A stretch of 64,000 bases of DNA from Sialis fuliginosa (GCA_961205875.1 OY540810.1:7936001-8000000), one strand, 5' to 3'; positions 1 to 14,149 are shown, counted from the first letter of the stretch. Notes: generated from the sequence alone by a model not told the origin. Made by a program: numbers and translations.

Positions 1-60
1 TCTAAATTTTCACAGAATTAGTACCCCGTTGAAAATGTTGATAAAATTTCTTTGTGGTAT
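1..60. repeat. fragment of the GAGCTAACAAA MITE family
   Basis: Tctaaattttcacagaatta and taccccgttgaaaatgttga match the right third of the copy at 45459. The left part would lie outside the window. Confidence 0.4.
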
Positions 61-2870
61 TGGGTAGGTATAAATTAGAGTCATTTTTTTGTCAACTTAC
101 TTTGTAGAAGTAATCAGAACCATAACATATTTCCACGTACGTCTTTGCTTTCTAAGAAATTTGGATGTTCTAATTCTTAATGTTGAAGATAAAATGTTCA
201 GTTAAATTCTACGTCAACTGTTAAAAACATAATTTAAATACTTTAAAGCCCAAGTAAGAGATAAGAAAATGTATGAGTTAACCCTTCAACCCCACACGTA
301 TTTAAAATTTTGTGATGAATAATGTTTCAATGTAATTATTATTACACTTGATTTAGGAATCATGCATATCATCTTCCTCTCAAGGGGTCTCAAATATAGA
401 ATTTACATTTATTCTTTATTCTTCTGAATATTTCAAATATTGATTTTTTGTTCACTAAATGTTAACAATTTAAAATGATTTATCTAAATCACACCATGAA
501 AATGTCGGTAGCAATATCATTATACCATTTCCCGAGGAGCCAAAAATAAATTGATATATTTTTATACGCGGCGACACCAGTAAACTGGTTAAATTTATAT
601 ACATCGTTATAGCCCAAGGAGTACAGCTGTAGACAATAAAACGTAATAATATATCCAGTATGAGTTACACCCATTGCCTAAAACTTTGTTATTGTTATAG
701 GGTAAATGTGGCAACCGTGGTTTACATAAGCATGTATTAAAATTTAAAGAGTTATGTACTTGTTATTAGTTATAGTACAATTGTCGTATTTTTATTTCCT
801 ACTTAAAATTAAAATAGTTCGGGCAAGATATATACGAGTGTATGCCATAAAAGGGTTCCGAAGTACAAACTACGTGGACTGTTTGGGGCCACTTACCAGC
901 ACCATTTTTGAGTTAGAAAAAAAATATGGTCATATTCTATTAATTTAGATGTACATTTCGACACCCCACATGCCTAGACATGAAAAAAAAATTCTATGAC
1001 ACCCCTCCCTATAATTCCAAAATTTAAAATTATATTGCTGACTTTAGTATTTGTCGTTGGTAGTCCCACCAAAGCATAATTACCAAATTTCTGTACCATA
1101 AATTCTTGCCACACGTATTAATCATGAACTTAGATCTAGTTCGTAGATGGTCCCATATAAAAACCATCAAAGTTGGGTGAAGGTGGAGGTGGTTTTTCAA
1201 AATTGTTATTTTTTTTTACAAAATATCTCAAAATTGACGCGTGTTACATGCGAATAGTATAAAATATATATAAGTATAAAAGCTTTTTTTTCTTTAAAAA
1301 AGGACAACATTTCATTGTAATTTGCAGTGGAGTCATTATAAGTTCATCTGCCAGAAATGGATTTTGCAACACGCAGTCAATGCATGTCTGGTATTACAAA
1401 GAATTTGCTCGTAAGTAAAAATTAAAATATTTTTGCAGGGTACCGATGTTTTTAAAACTAAATTACTGAAATCCATAGACAACATAACAGCTTTCAGTTG
1501 TATGGGAAAAACATGTAGAAAGATTTTGGTTTGCTTTTGCATGCGAGTAAATTCTTTTTATTACTGAGAATCAAAGACACAACACATCATATAACTAAGA
1601 AAATTAATTTATGATTTTTGATTATTGATCATATCAAATCTTACTAGTTCTTATGATATGGGAGATACTGAACTGTATGAATACTCCCCCCCCCCCCTTT
1701 CGACTGTACTTTAAATTAGCTTCCTCCTCTCACTCTTTTCAATAAAATTATCGATGTTGAAATTATATATTTAAATAGTTAATTAGTTTTTAACAATTTT
1801 CTTATAAAATTCAACACATTACAAGTTGTTCGAGAAGTTCGCAGGTATTTTTAAGAGATGTAAGATTATGTTGTATGTATTCTGAAAGGTGATATTTCGA
1901 CGCATTGTTAAAACATATTTATTGAGTTTTGTTTACGTGATTAAAAAAAGCGAAGATAGTGCCAAAATTCACGTTTCTTTACAAACCTTGTAAAAATTGT
2001 TGCTTCTTGGTTAAGATATGTTTCCCCATCCACCCTTAGATTATTATTTATTTTGCTCCTTAAAATAAAGAATTACTTTAAAAGCAACAACTACAAATAT
2101 TTAGAACATTGCGAAAACCACATTTAGATGTTCATAAACAAAACAAAAAAACTGGAATTTTTGGATGGATGTTACCTAAAATTTACCTAAAAGATTGCAG
2201 AAAGTTACTGGGTAATCTACCATTAAATATTAAAAATAATGTTTTAATTCACTTTTAAAATTCCTAGGAATTTTATTAATAACTAACAATTAAACAATAT
2301 ATTCAAGATTTAATCTTGGAGCTCGTTCGCAATTACGTTAGTGAGTATTAAATATTTTTTCCAGATAGGTACTTTTATACTTTATTTCGTTCGGTTGTGC
2401 CATCTTTGTGGTTATTTTTTAAATAGTATATTTTACATTTCAAATTTGGATTACAATTAAGGGGAGAAAATAATAAATCCGTCACTAAAACTAAATAACC
2501 AATGATTCCTTCATTAAATTAGACCAATTTAGAGTAATAACAATTATATTTTTATGTTGGTACATTCACCCTATCAATGTAATGACCTCACAGAATGAAT
2601 TTCGACTTTCTTCGAGTTCAGAAATCTTATAAATCTCAATGACCCATCTCAAGTTCGTGACGTAACGATAACTAAGATCTCTGCCATCTCGATTACAGTA
2701 ATTTACTTTATTAATGTGTATCGATACGTGATATAATTTTTGATGATATGTAGTTTTGTCATTTTGTAATACGATTTTATTAATTGCTAAATTATTCAAG
2801 ATGTTATTATGTTAATAATGATTTCCAACTGACATTGAAGATCCGCGGGTATTTTATTTGGGTTTCTATT
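61..2870. other. no gene recognised, AT-rich
   Basis: Short frames of 61-77 codons have the hydrophobic or Lys/Asn-rich composition expected of chance in AT-rich DNA. A ggttccgaag phrase near 857 is a scrap of a dispersed repeat. Nothing else is supported. Confidence 0.6.
1685..1698. repeat. poly-C tract
   Basis: A run of about 13 C in AT-rich DNA. Similar mononucleotide runs of G or C occur at 33708-33724, 35362-35375 and 47226-47238. The one at 35362 lies inside a hAT remnant, and the one at 47226 follows a CAGTGGCGTAAC-type end. Confidence 0.8.
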
Positions 2871-2874
2871 AAAT

Positions 2875-3170
2875 CTTAAAGAAATGGAAGTATTGAAATA
2901 CCGTAGAAAAATCGTGTCCAAGATAAGAGCAGATTCTGATTGTACTACCTTCAAAACTTAAAGAAAAGTTAATTTCCGCATGGCGGTTGTGCGTATGCTG
3001 TGTGTTTGTATGTATGGATGTAGAATTTTCTTTCGTTCACGATAACTACTGTAAAAATGCACTTATCTAAATTATTTTTGGGAAATTTTTTGTCTCAGTG
3101 AGTATTCCAGACCTTTTGGTTTTGGTGCTAATCGGATTAGAGGTTTTGGAAATATTCGAAATTTTGTAAC
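2875..3170 (+). repeat. dispersed repeat with relatives at 12160, 16930 and 62560
   Basis: Ggaagtattgaaataccg, ccaagataagagcagattctg, gtactaccttcaaa and gtagaattttctttcgttca recur in reverse orientation at 12160-12370 and partly at 16930-17075. The following ttggttttggtgctaatcgg stretch recurs at 62655. It is an old interspersed family without coding capacity. Confidence 0.55.
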
Positions 3171-6078
3171 TTTGATCGTCTAAAAAGTGAACGTTGCGAG
3201 TATTATCTCACTTATTTTGATAAGACTTGGTACATTTATAGTTCAATTGAATCTAAGGGACATTTATTATTTGTACGTGCCGAAACAGCTATTGAAGGGG
3301 TGAGAACCACCCTCAAAATTTGAATTTTAAATACTAATTAATATGTCACTAATTCATGTTGCCTTGGAAACAAATGTAACTAAATTCATTATTCTACGAA
3401 TGTGTATTATGTTTCTGACATTGGGGCATAAGAAAACTAATATTTATAATATAAAGGTGAGTTTCATTTCTGATAAATCCCATTGAAATTTGTCATATAT
3501 TAAAAATTATTTAAAAAGATATTAAAGAACATGGAAATCATGTATGATTCTCCATACCGATATTTAATATTTAATGAATAATAAAATGTTATTTTTGTAA
3601 TAACGTAGTTTACGGCAGTAAATATAATTAACTAATAGAAATTCTGCAAGCGAACTATAGACAAAATTAATACATTTGTCAGGTGTGGTACCATAAAAGA
3701 AATGAATTAATCCCTATTCAAGTAAAGTATCGATTTTCTCGTGAACTATTTTTCTCTTCACGGGAAATAATTTCATTAATTGAGATTGAACAATGCTTTT
3801 AGATTTGACACAGAAAATATGTCTATTATTGTCAATATGGAAAAGTTTCAGATTCGTTTCTAACTAATTATCTACTTTTCAAACTTTTTTAATGTTCTCT
3901 TAATATTTTTCTCTAAATAAAGATCTTGTTAATTGATAAATAATTTCATCGAATTTTGCTTTAGTTTTTTTAATTTTTATTTTTATGTAAAACTTTGTTT
4001 AAATTTTTAACAAGATATGTATACATTCATTTAAGAGTTACTTGTAGTATGAACAGACAATTAAATTTATTATATTATCAAAAATAATAGAGATAAAGTG
4101 TAAACATATGGGTTTTGATTCAAAATTTTTTTTACAACATACTTTTCCCTGCGTGTTATATATATTTTTTGAAATTGTCTTTCTAAGCCCTTTAATTTGA
4201 TACCCATCATGACAAGTTTTAATTAATTTTTTTTCGTCTATAACAATATTCGGTCTCATGGTTGCCATTTTGAATTTATGGTCTATAACATACGGACAAA
4301 CAAGACGAATCCAATGATACCTCATTTATTGAAATCGAACAAGTAGTTTAGGCTCTGTGAAAGGTCAGTTTAACTTACATACATACATATAAGTAGATTG
4401 CCAAAATCATAACCCTCTTTTTGGATTTGTTATAGTAAAGTAAAAGATAGCTTCTATTGTCCTGACAAAACAATCCAGTAAACGTAGGACCACCTAAAAA
4501 AAGTTGAATCCAGTTCGTTACAACACGGGTAGTGGGTACCAACATTGCAAAATGGAATGTTTCTACACACCGCGGAAACCTGTTTACTTTCATCGCAGTT
4601 CTTATCTGTTGGATTATTATTTTGTACGTGTACAAATTTTGTAGGGATGGTAAATTATAACATGCGGTGTATCAAAACAACGTACCTAATGTATAGCAAG
4701 TCAAGCAATAATAAATATGACGATGTAGGGTTCCGTTATATTGACATTGATATTATTTATTGTTTTGTGTGAATCAGGTTTATATAAATAATTAGAAAGA
4801 GAAGAATATAATTGAGTACGCCGATTATGAAATCAAAGTTAAGTTAGTTTACACATTAACAATAACTTAAGTGATATGTTATCAAGAAGTTGCTAAAGTA
4901 GGGTAATTGACTAAATTTTAAAATTGTGCGTATGTGTATAATAGATACTTACTTCGTTTATTTTTTCAAAATAATTCCGATTTTCTATTCAAATGAAAAA
5001 TTTCCCGCCAAAACGCTCATTCAAAGTTACATGGTAAACGTGACGTCAGTTGCTACCATATATATAATAAGACTATATCGCGCATTCTCCATACAAGCAA
5101 TGATATAAACATGTCCCCATGACTAGGTGATAGCATTATTGGGAAAAGATATATCTGTCTCATAAGTTAAGAAAGCCTCGGCTGCGCATGTCTAAAATTT
5201 CCGCACTAAATTCAAAATGTTTAAAATTTAATATTCACAAACAATTCACACGTTAGTTATTTTACAATAGCCACTTATTATTTTCAATTTTTCGTTAATT
5301 TATGAATGTTTGTTTCATTTTCTCATCAATTATGTTCTTTTTCACTAAACGTCATTATAGGATTATACCGCCATATGCAGTATAACAACCAATAGTGTTC
5401 AAGTATTAAAGAACATGCGCAGATCACACCATCTCATTTAACATATTCTATCTTCTAGTGTGAGACCGACGCCTCTCTTTCTATGCTCAGTATATTCTTT
5501 TATATGTATATGGTTGCTACTAAACAAACTGAAACAAACCAATAGGATTCGAGTATTTTGACGTATAACATATTTTCTGACGTCATACCACTGACAGATG
5601 TGCCAGACGCGTTTTTGAACACGTGAAAAACATGTAAAAATTTTTTTTTTAATTAAGTTTATTATTAAAATACTGACTTATTTCACATAAAAAAACATTT
5701 TATTGTATATTATAGTAACAAATACTATATTTTTTACAATATTTTAGAATTTATTATCAATTGTGTCAAATACCCTATTGGGAAGTAAATCGTGAAATAG
5801 AATACTTAACTGTATTTACGTATAACACTATTCTAATGAACTTATTATTTAAACAATAACATGTATTCAAATTTGCTGATTTTGTTTGTAATTCTTCTTA
5901 AGAGATCAGCTGATTCAGAAGTAATGCAAATTGTAATTGTAAGAATGAATTCTTGCAAATATGCTTTTCTTAAAAATAAGGAAATAAGTTTCGGTAAGTA
6001 GCGAGTCAATTGTAACGAGTTTTTTTTAATAATAAATATAATTTGTTTTTTGATTAATACTATGTATATTTGCAAAAA
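3171..6078. other. no gene recognised, AT-rich
   Basis: Frames up to 95 codons have no recognisable domain. Accaatagtgttcaagtatt near 5388 and accaataggattcgagtatt near 5538 are weakly repeated. No splice-consistent exon stood out. Confidence 0.6.
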
Positions 6079-6527
6079 TAGGTATCTCGCACAAAAACAA
6101 TAGATTTTTGCTTTTTGGTTGAATTTTTTTATGACGTGGGGAAATGATAGCCCAAAAAAAAATTCAACTCCAAGGGGCACTGAAACATTTAATATTTATA
6201 TTTATTTTATCTCCTAAAGATCAACTTAAAAAAATCGAAAAGTAAAAAGGGCATAGTATTTTACATACCATATTTTTTAATTAAAAAAAAACCTGCCGAA
6301 CAAAAAAAAAAAAATGTCATGGAAAGTTCTAAAAATAATTTCTTTGTATTCTTTGGTTAATCCTAAGTTCTTTTTCTAAAAGTATTAAAAAAAAAAGAAT
6401 AAAACATTTTTTTCGGTGTTCCCTGGAACGGAAATATTTGCTCCAGTACAATACTTTGAAATATCATTTCCCCGTTACAAAAAAATTCAACCAAAAGGCA
6501 AAATCCATTGCTATTGTGCGGGGTACT
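6079..6527. mobile_element. TIR element with diverged arms
   Basis: TAGGTATCTCGCAC, GCTTTTTGGTTGAATTTTTT and CGTGGGGAAATGAT on the left (6079-6155) are mirrored at 6460-6527 (atcatttccccg, aaaaaaattcaaccaaaaggc, gtgcggggta). Inside, a second pair around ggggcactgaaaca and cggtgttccctgg extends the symmetry. No gene. Confidence 0.5.
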
Positions 6528-7126
6528 TTGTCAAACAATATTTAATACCGTTATGACCACGCTTACTATGTCAAATGTTGAAACGACTTTGAGATCTAAA
6601 TAAAAGTTTTTTTGATAAATTTAATTGTCATCCCTGGAACAAAATCTCAGGCCGCTTTTTCGGTTACGTATGTTGCAGTGTTTTTTTGTACTTTCTTGCC
6701 GGTTGTTATTAAAGTATTAGATGATGATAATGACGGGCCGCGATGCAGATATTTGTAACGCACGCACCGCCCTGGGCAAATCTAGCTAGCCGAGGAATTT
6801 CGGCATGTGTGTATTCGCTTGTACAGTTACATGACAATGATCAGTGTTTACGAAAATGTTTTTGTAAACAAGTGCATAAGTTTATTTGTATATGATATTG
6901 AAAACGTCTATTATTATGGGTTTTTATTTGTTTATAAAAGCAAGATGGAATACAAGTTTATAGTTAATAATAATGGAACTACGTCTTCCCTGGCGGTATT
7001 GGGAAAATATATCGAAAAACGTCATTGGATGGCTTATATATGCCCATTTGTAATAAAACTAACTAATTAACCCTTAAATACAGTAAAAAAGTTAAGCTCG
7101 ACCTAATTAATCATTTATACCTATTA

Positions 7127-7644
7127 TAAGGTACTCACACCAGTTATAGCCCCTATAAGAGCTTCTTTTTTTGTAATTCTCATGAACTCATGTTACTAAT
7201 CAAACAAGTAACTCTTTATTTAATCAATTTAATTACAAAAGTCGGCAAATATAGTTTTTTTTTAATTATTGCGTTTTATTTTGTTTATGTTTTTGTCCAG
7301 TAATGGAAAAAGTAAAACCAGTAATGAGCACCCAGTGATGGACACTATCTAATGATAAGTACTACGACACAAAAGATATGAAAGAAAGAATCGTCAAATT
7401 TGAAACAATGTAAAGCAGTTACTATGATAATATAATAATTAATAAATAAATTATACTAATAATTAGTTTAAATGTCCACCATCTATTGGACGATTGTCAT
7501 CAAATCACGCTGTAAGACAGTTAAATGTATAGATTAATATTCAGAAATGGTAGTAATCAAATAACAACAAATATTTCTAATTCAGTACATTTAATTAAAA
7601 AATAGCCTTTACTGGGGTCATATCGAAGACTGGTGCATTCCATT
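7127..7644. mobile_element. copy of the TAAGGTACTGG MITE, reverse orientation
   Basis: TAAGGTACTCACACCAGTTA begins the copy, and the blocks tccagtaatgg, aaaccagtaatgagcacccag, aatcacgctgtaagacagtt and ctaattcagtacatttaatt follow in reverse order and orientation relative to 44263. The right end (GACTGGTGCATTCCATT) is decayed. No frame of interest. Confidence 0.6.
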
Positions 7645-8139
7645 GTCCCTTTGTAGTAATAAATTTTAACTAAACATGTCAAGTTATGACTCTAAGAAAC
7701 AGACTTAAAAAAATGGATAAAATATTGCTTCGTTGAAGATACGAGAAGCTTTGTGATCGTTTTAATTTTTTCATAGAGCTTTTTTGTAGAAACACAAAAT
7801 ATTCAACAGTTTTGTTATCACATTCTGAGGCAGCAGATTTCAATCAAAATTAACACTACTGTCTGCGAAATGTCGGAGTAGAAAAAACACTCGATTTACG
7901 GATTACGGCATTTTATGTAATTATATTGTTAGTTTGGACAGATCGCGTTTTTACGACCAACGTTTATTCTATGGGTTATTTTACGAGATATTGTTATACA
8001 TCATTAAACTGTTCGTTGAAATATGAACGAATGTCCGAAGTTATTAAAAAAGATTTAAAATATTGTGGTATTTTGATATTTAACATAAATCCAGTTTGTA
8101 ATTTAAAATTTTATAGTTCGATCTTAGATAAGGAAAGTT

Positions 8140-8745
8140 AATGGATGCATAACAAGCAACTTTTTTTAAAGAATTTACTTGAGATTTTACAGTAATGGTA
8201 ATAAAAGTATAAAATAATGTATATACTATACATTTTATGATGTACATTTGTCACCACTGCTTTTAGTTGCTGATTTCTTTGTGTCAAGGTGATTAATATA
8301 AATCATACCATTGATTAGAACTGTCAGTGGGCTGTTATTTAAATGTAATACTCCGCAGATAGCATTTTTAGCTTTGATTTTTCTCGAGAGCAAACTCTTT
8401 ATAATAAAAATCCATGATACGAAACTTTTACCAAAATTTGATACCATAATTTTTTTCAAATGTCATTTTCAATGTAATACTACATATCCCCTAGACGTCG
8501 CTCGATTGAAAATTTAGAATATGTAAATATGATTTAAATTGAATTTTGTCTATACGAAAGATTATGGTTCAAAATAGACGTTTCTCTGTTAGTGAATATC
8601 GTTGAAAAACTTTTAAAGGCAATATAAAACATTTATTATTAGTTAATTTTATAATTACAAACAATTAATATTTATTTTAAGATCCGTATGATACGTGATT
8701 GCCTAAAGGAGCACAGTTTTGCGGAGCACACTGGTAATGATGTTA
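8140..8745. repeat. dispersed repeat, first copy
   Basis: Tgcataacaagcaac, tacgaaacttttaccaaa, atgtcattttcaatgt, ggcaatataaaacatttatt and ttttgcggagcaca line up in order with 24240-24590. The two are well diverged. The 68-74-codon frames here lie on opposite strands of the repeat and are not supported as genes. Confidence 0.55.
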
Positions 8746-10289
8746 AGTAGTCATATTTTCCTTGTATAGGATTTCGATTGTCTTACGTCATTTTGGCATT
8801 TTTAATTTTAGTTTTCGTTTGGTCTATTCATTCAAGAAATACGTAAAAATAAATGATAATTTAATAATATCGAAACAAAACAGGAACATTTTGAACTTTC
8901 ACATCGTTCTATTAAAAAAATCACATTTTTACAGTTATCATGTTATGACCTAACATAGAGTGTATATGGTACATATTTAGATAAATATTATTTTCCACAA
9001 TTTCGCAAATAAAAAAATAAATGAAACTTTCAAATAATAAATTGAAATACAGGAATTTCAAATATCAATTATGAATAGTGTTGTTCGTGATTAAAATTAA
9101 TGATGTAAATAATTAAACAAATTGTTTTAAAACATATATATTGCTTTTGTTGTTACGTTATATATATATAGGTATATTACCTTGTAGTGTGTGAAAATTT
9201 TGTAAACAATTTTAAATACGTAAGTAATAAATATTTAAATTAGATTTTTTGTCTTCATAATGTACAGTTTATCCATACAATATCTCTAAAATTTGTTTAT
9301 ACTCTAATTTACTATACAGGTAAATAAAAAGTAAGAAACATATTTTGTATACAGCCTAATATATTAACTGTATAAAAAAGTTTTGTAAGAAATATGACTT
9401 CATCGACCTGTTTTTTTAAGTACATAATGCATCCTTATAAAATTTTGTTAACATGAAAAACAGCTTTGAAATTGCAATATGTAATGCATTTTTCAAAAAA
9501 TTTATCGAACCCCTGAGTACGCCGATAATATTTAACTCTCAAAAAGGGTACATATAAAAAAAAGGTCGATGACGTCATATCTATAAAGAGTAAAATCATA
9601 AAAAATTAAGATAGCAACATAGTGTTTCATAGTTAGTCAAATTTTTTTTGTAGAAAACATTTTTTTATTGACTATATTTTAGGCTAGAAAATCAATATTT
9701 CCTTCTATTTGCTCATCATTTGTACATATGTATGAACATACATTCTATTTTATATCCGCATCTATATTGGTTTGAAAATGGTATATGTATTAATGAATCC
9801 ATCGTCAATGATTAATTGTACTGTCTACAACGAAATTGCGTATTATCAATCACATTTAATAGAGATTAAGTGTCTATATGTGTGTATAGTAGAAACTCGA
9901 TAATCCGATCTATATTTGATCTATATAAGGTTGAATGGTTACTGCAAAGAACCATTAATAATTAAATGATTCAGCATCTTCAATAATTACAGATAATAAA
10001 TTATGTATCTAAATATAAAAATATCTGCCATGAGTGCCTCCGGACTTTCATATACGTAATACTGAAAATAAATAGTGCACGTGTATCTACTTATACAAAA
10101 CAAATATTTCTAACTACCTAATTGATAAAAAATTTAAAAAAATTATATTACGTACAAACAAAATTACAAAATTCTTCTATTGACATTTTAAAAGTCTAAA
10201 AAATGATTTTTGGTAAAATTGCAATAAAAGTTGCTAGAGCATTTACACATTAGAAATATTCATGAGCTACTATTTAGTATAATAAGTAA
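8746..10289. other. no feature recognised
   Basis: Very AT-rich sequence with scattered TATA-type runs and no supported exon, inverted repeat or duplication. The stretches 6528-7126 and 7645-8139 are similar. Confidence 0.55.
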
Positions 10290-10990
10290 CTTTAAAATAA
10301 AATGGCCAAATGCGTGTTAGGCACGCACATGATAGGGTTCCGTAGTCATTCTCACTACGATTTATTAAAAAGAGTTATTTTAAACATTTTCATAAACTAT
10401 TTTTGCTACAGTATTTTTATTGAAAGTACTAATCAAAAGCTATATTCTGGAATTTTTTCAGATTTTTTGTATCGATAGTTTAGAAATTAGAGGGGGGACG
10501 ATTTGATAACGACATTGAAAGGCAAATATATCGTGACTGAAGGATTAAAAAGGTGTGCCATAGCCCATAGCACTTCATGTAAGTTGAAGCCATCTACGTT
10601 TAAATAATAAAAGAAAGAAATTAAGAAAGCGTATTCATTCCTAAGTGGGAGTAAGTAGGAAGTTTGTGCGCGTGAACGTGTGTTTAACAAAGATGGAATA
10701 GGTCATCATTCTTTCTTTCTCTTTCTACCGACAGTTCACTTTTTCGGCTGCTTCACCTACTCTATATAAGACAATCCTTACTGTGAATATCCATCCATAC
10801 TTTTGTCCCCCTTACACACGATTTTAATAATTTTGAAATGAGACCGTCCTCAAGCCAGACCCAACCAACCAACCAAGTTTCATTAATATCGGTTCAGTGG
10901 CTTATGTGTTATGCGTGTGACAAGGATTCAGGTGACAGACAGACACCCACCCACGGACACACAGACACGGAATGAAAAGAGTTTGTCTTG
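10290..10990 (+). repeat. insect-type dispersed repeat
   Basis: Atggccaaatgcgtgttagg, cgcacatgatagggttccgt at the left and accaagtttcattaatatcg, gttcagtggcttatg and gacagacagacaccc at the right are phrases that recur in insect genomes, usually in 3' tails of retroelements or Helitron-like elements. No reverse transcriptase or other frame is present. Shorter relatives of the ggttccgta phrase are at about 855 and 4728. Confidence 0.45.
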
Positions 10991-11648
10991 ACCTGGAACT
11001 GAAAGATTAAGATAAAATTTTGAAATCGGAAAACAATTTTTTTTTCTTATTTTAAAACGATCACAAAGCTTCTCGTATCTTCGATATGGTGAGTAAGCAA
11101 TTTCTCGGTATATCGAAGTTCTACTACAATGTATTGGTTTTCTGAAACCATGTTATATACTCGTGTGTACACTGGTATGATATATTTGTGTAACAGCGAT
11201 GTGTAAGCTATATAAATATTATTCGCAGGTGTAGAAAGGAAATTAAATATTAGTAAATGTGTGGTTCCGCGATAAAGCTAGTAACATTTATATTCTAAAT
11301 ATACAGCACTGTTTGTTCTAGTTCTGACACTGAACAGGCTTTCACGAAGTAATTGTTATTCTGTTACAGTTTTTGGTATTATTATAAATGGTTTTCGTAA
11401 GTACTGTTATAGAATAAATATCACGTTTTTGTCTTTGCCTGTAAGTACTTTAAGATAATAATTGTGACTTAATAGCTGATTGCTTATAGTCCCTCTAGCT
11501 CTGTGCTACTTTTTTGAAGGGTATTTAACCAGTGGCGGGATTAAATTTTAACATCCGGTTCGCTGTACTAGCGACTATTTCATTTGTAAAAAAAGATCGG
11601 AGGATGGGGAAGCATTTCTATTTCTATTTAACTTTCCTGTATTTAATT

Positions 11649-12062
11649 AGGGTTGCACATGAGACGAGTGTCAGGTAAATATCGTTTTGTCTCGGTTGTC
11701 GTCTCAATTTTTATCCGGTCTTGTCTTATACACGTATTCGAGATCGAGACCGAGAAAAATCTCGGTTTCGTATGAGATTTTTTATAAAAAATAAATAAAC
11801 AAAGAATATTGAAATATAACGAATCTTTTATGTATTTTAACTATTCGTTAGTATTAAATAGTTATTTGTGTACCTAGAGGGTAAAATGACTGTTTTTCGA
11901 ACGAGGGTGAATGTTCATTAGTCGAGTAGAGCGTAAAAGGGCAGATCATGAAAAAAACACTACTTTCTTTTAAAACCGGGACTCTATGAACCTTATAAAT
12001 AATGTTAATGTTGTCTCGTAAAATTTTCACACTGTCTCGTCTCAGTTTTGTTTCGTTTTAGA
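11649..12062. mobile_element. truncated copy of the GAGACGAGAC hAT-like family
   Basis: TAGGGTTGCACATGAGACGAG matches the left end of the elements at 17429 and 54093, followed by ctcggt- and gagatcgagacc-type motifs. Another cluster of gtctcgtctcag motifs appears near 12010-12055. The right terminus was not recognised, so only the left end and part of the body are supported. Confidence 0.45.
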
Positions 12063-12159
12063 CAATAAAAGTTACAAAATTTTGAATATTTTCAAAACCC
12101 CAAATCTGATTAACACCAAAATCAATAGGTCTGGAGTACTCACTAAGACAAACATTTTC

Positions 12160-12370
12160 TACAAAAATAAATCAGATCGTAGCATTTTTACAGTAGTTAT
12201 CGTGAATGAAAGAAAATTCTACATCCAGTCACACAGACACACGCACATCCACCATGCGGAAATTAACTTTTCTTTCATATTTGAAGGTAGTACAATCATA
12301 ATCTACTCTTATCTTGGATACGATTTTTCGACGGTATTACAATACTTTCATTTCTTTCAGAACATGGAAG
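12160..12370 (-). repeat. inverted copy of the 2875 repeat
   Basis: Read on the minus strand it gives the same block order as 2875-3060. The 104-codon plus-strand frame at 12082-12396 runs straight through it, which argues against that frame being a gene. Confidence 0.55.
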
Positions 12371-12810
12371 GAAAAATATTCGAATCAATAAATTAATTTA
12401 AATAACAATATTGACAATACACATACAAAAATTTCATTTCGGTAGTAATTTCCGATTCAAGCGAATATTACATATGTTAACAAGATTGCCATCCTCTCAT
12501 AAGTGTGACATGAATATCAATATTGTTTAACAAAAATTAACTTCCCAGAATTTCCCATTGTGTATCTCATTAACTAAACATTATTTATAATTTCAGAGAG
12601 AGATATTATAAATATATAAATTACTTGATTATGTACTGTAAATTGTTAATGCCGCTTTAATGATTGTATTGTTTCTGCTCAATCATACATAAACTTCACA
12701 AGTTACGGGTTAGCGAATTCTGCTATAAAAATCCACACGCTAATACACTTCTAGTTAGAAACCGTAGCTGAAATACTCGTGAACGAACTCATATTGCAAG
12801 AAAATATTAT

Positions 12811-13632
12811 ACAGGGTGTCCCATTTTAAAACCTCCACACGAATATCTCGTAAGACGCTAGAAGAAAAATGTTCAAACAAAAGTTCTCACGTTTAAGAGG
12901 GAAGTGAAATTATCTTATTAATTTCATAGGTTGAGGATTCGAGGTCGTTTTAAGGTCAACTTTTTTACTTACTTATATGAAATATACATATGGTATGAGA
13001 AAGTATTGTTAAACCGATTTTTTTTTAAATCCAGATTTTGATCAATTTATCCATTTTGACCTTCCCTGAATCCATTCTTACTATCTTCGTCATGATGTCT
13101 GTTTGTAGACGCTATAACTCAAATACGACAAATCGTAGAAGGGTGAAATTTTATATTTATGATTAATTTTTGTCTGGGAAGAAAACTTCTTATTTGAAAA
13201 CGATCTTTCAATCGGATACGGATGTTTACTATGGTCGATTGGTACCATGGGACTTTCTAATACGAAGTACTGAAGTACTTGAAAACTAAAAATTTTTAAG
13301 AGAAGTTGAAAGAAGTAAAAAAATGCTTAGGTTTTTTTTATTATTATTATTTTTTAATAATCCTTGTTTAAACCTAAGCATTTTTTGCTTCTTACAACTT
13401 TTCTTAAAAAACTTTAGTTTCCGAGTGAAAATTTTATGAAAATCCAAAAGTATCTGCGAATTTTATTGATTATGTATCTTAAAAAATTGAGATTTTCTAA
13501 AAAAATGTTTCTTATTTTTTCGTGTAAAATAGGAATCTGTTTGAAATGTGACAATTTTTGTCTGAATACTTTTCTGCTAGCGTCTTTATGTCAAGAGATA
13601 TTCGTATGAAGTTTTAAAATGGGACATCCTGT
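12811..13632. mobile_element. foldback MITE with ACAGGGTGTCCC ends
   Basis: The ends ACAGGGTGTCCCATTTTAAA and its mirror are flanked by ATTAT on both sides (12806-12810, 13633-13637); TA within it is the alternative target site. The inverted similarity continues inward (ACGAATATCTC, GACGCTAG, AGACAAAA). Near the centre a second strong hairpin pairs AAAAAATGCTTAGG with CCTAAGCATTTTTT around 13320-13390. The left arm is longer, suggesting an internal insertion or a lost right segment. No gene is present. Confidence 0.65.
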
Positions 13633-14149
13633 ATTATATGTAAAAATGCTCAAGCTGTGTCCAACTCAACCGAGGTGGCTTTTAATCCTTATTCGTGTTT
13701 CTTGAACAAAGAAGACATTCGGATTAGTTAGGGGAGCGCACAATGCAGCACTGCTGCAAGCAAGAATCGCTGATGGAAGAAGTCACAGCATCTGTAAAAG
13801 GAAGGAAGCGTGTCGAATCGTATATATGTCTACTAATGCATAGTTCTTTACATATTTGCTTGTATGATGCAATGAGCTATGCTGTATATATTGTTGTTGG
13901 GTTTTTTGTGTGTTACGGTTGTTAAGGTTATTTATATACCTTAATTAAATTATGTAGATTGATATCACGGTCTTACGTGTAATTAATAAAATAAATTCCC
14001 ATTAAATATTCATCAATGAAACGGTTTTTTTATGCTTTTGTATTCCGCATATAGTATTATATTATAATTGTGCGGCGCACAGTGGGTTTAAATGACAAAA
14101 TTTTGCGCGAAATTTCGCTTCAAGACAATTTTCAACCAAATTGAATGTA

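Noticed and set aside
5845..6180. Minus-strand frame of 111 codons
   Set aside because: Ile/Lys/Phe-rich chance frame that runs into the arm of the TIR element at 6079.
10740..10790. TATA promoter at ctatataag followed by a start-like ttactgtg
   Set aside because: It lies within a dispersed insect-type repeat and no exon follows.
12082..12396. Plus-strand frame of 104 codons
   Set aside because: It runs through an inverted copy of the dispersed repeat at 2875, so the open frame is a by-product of the repeat.
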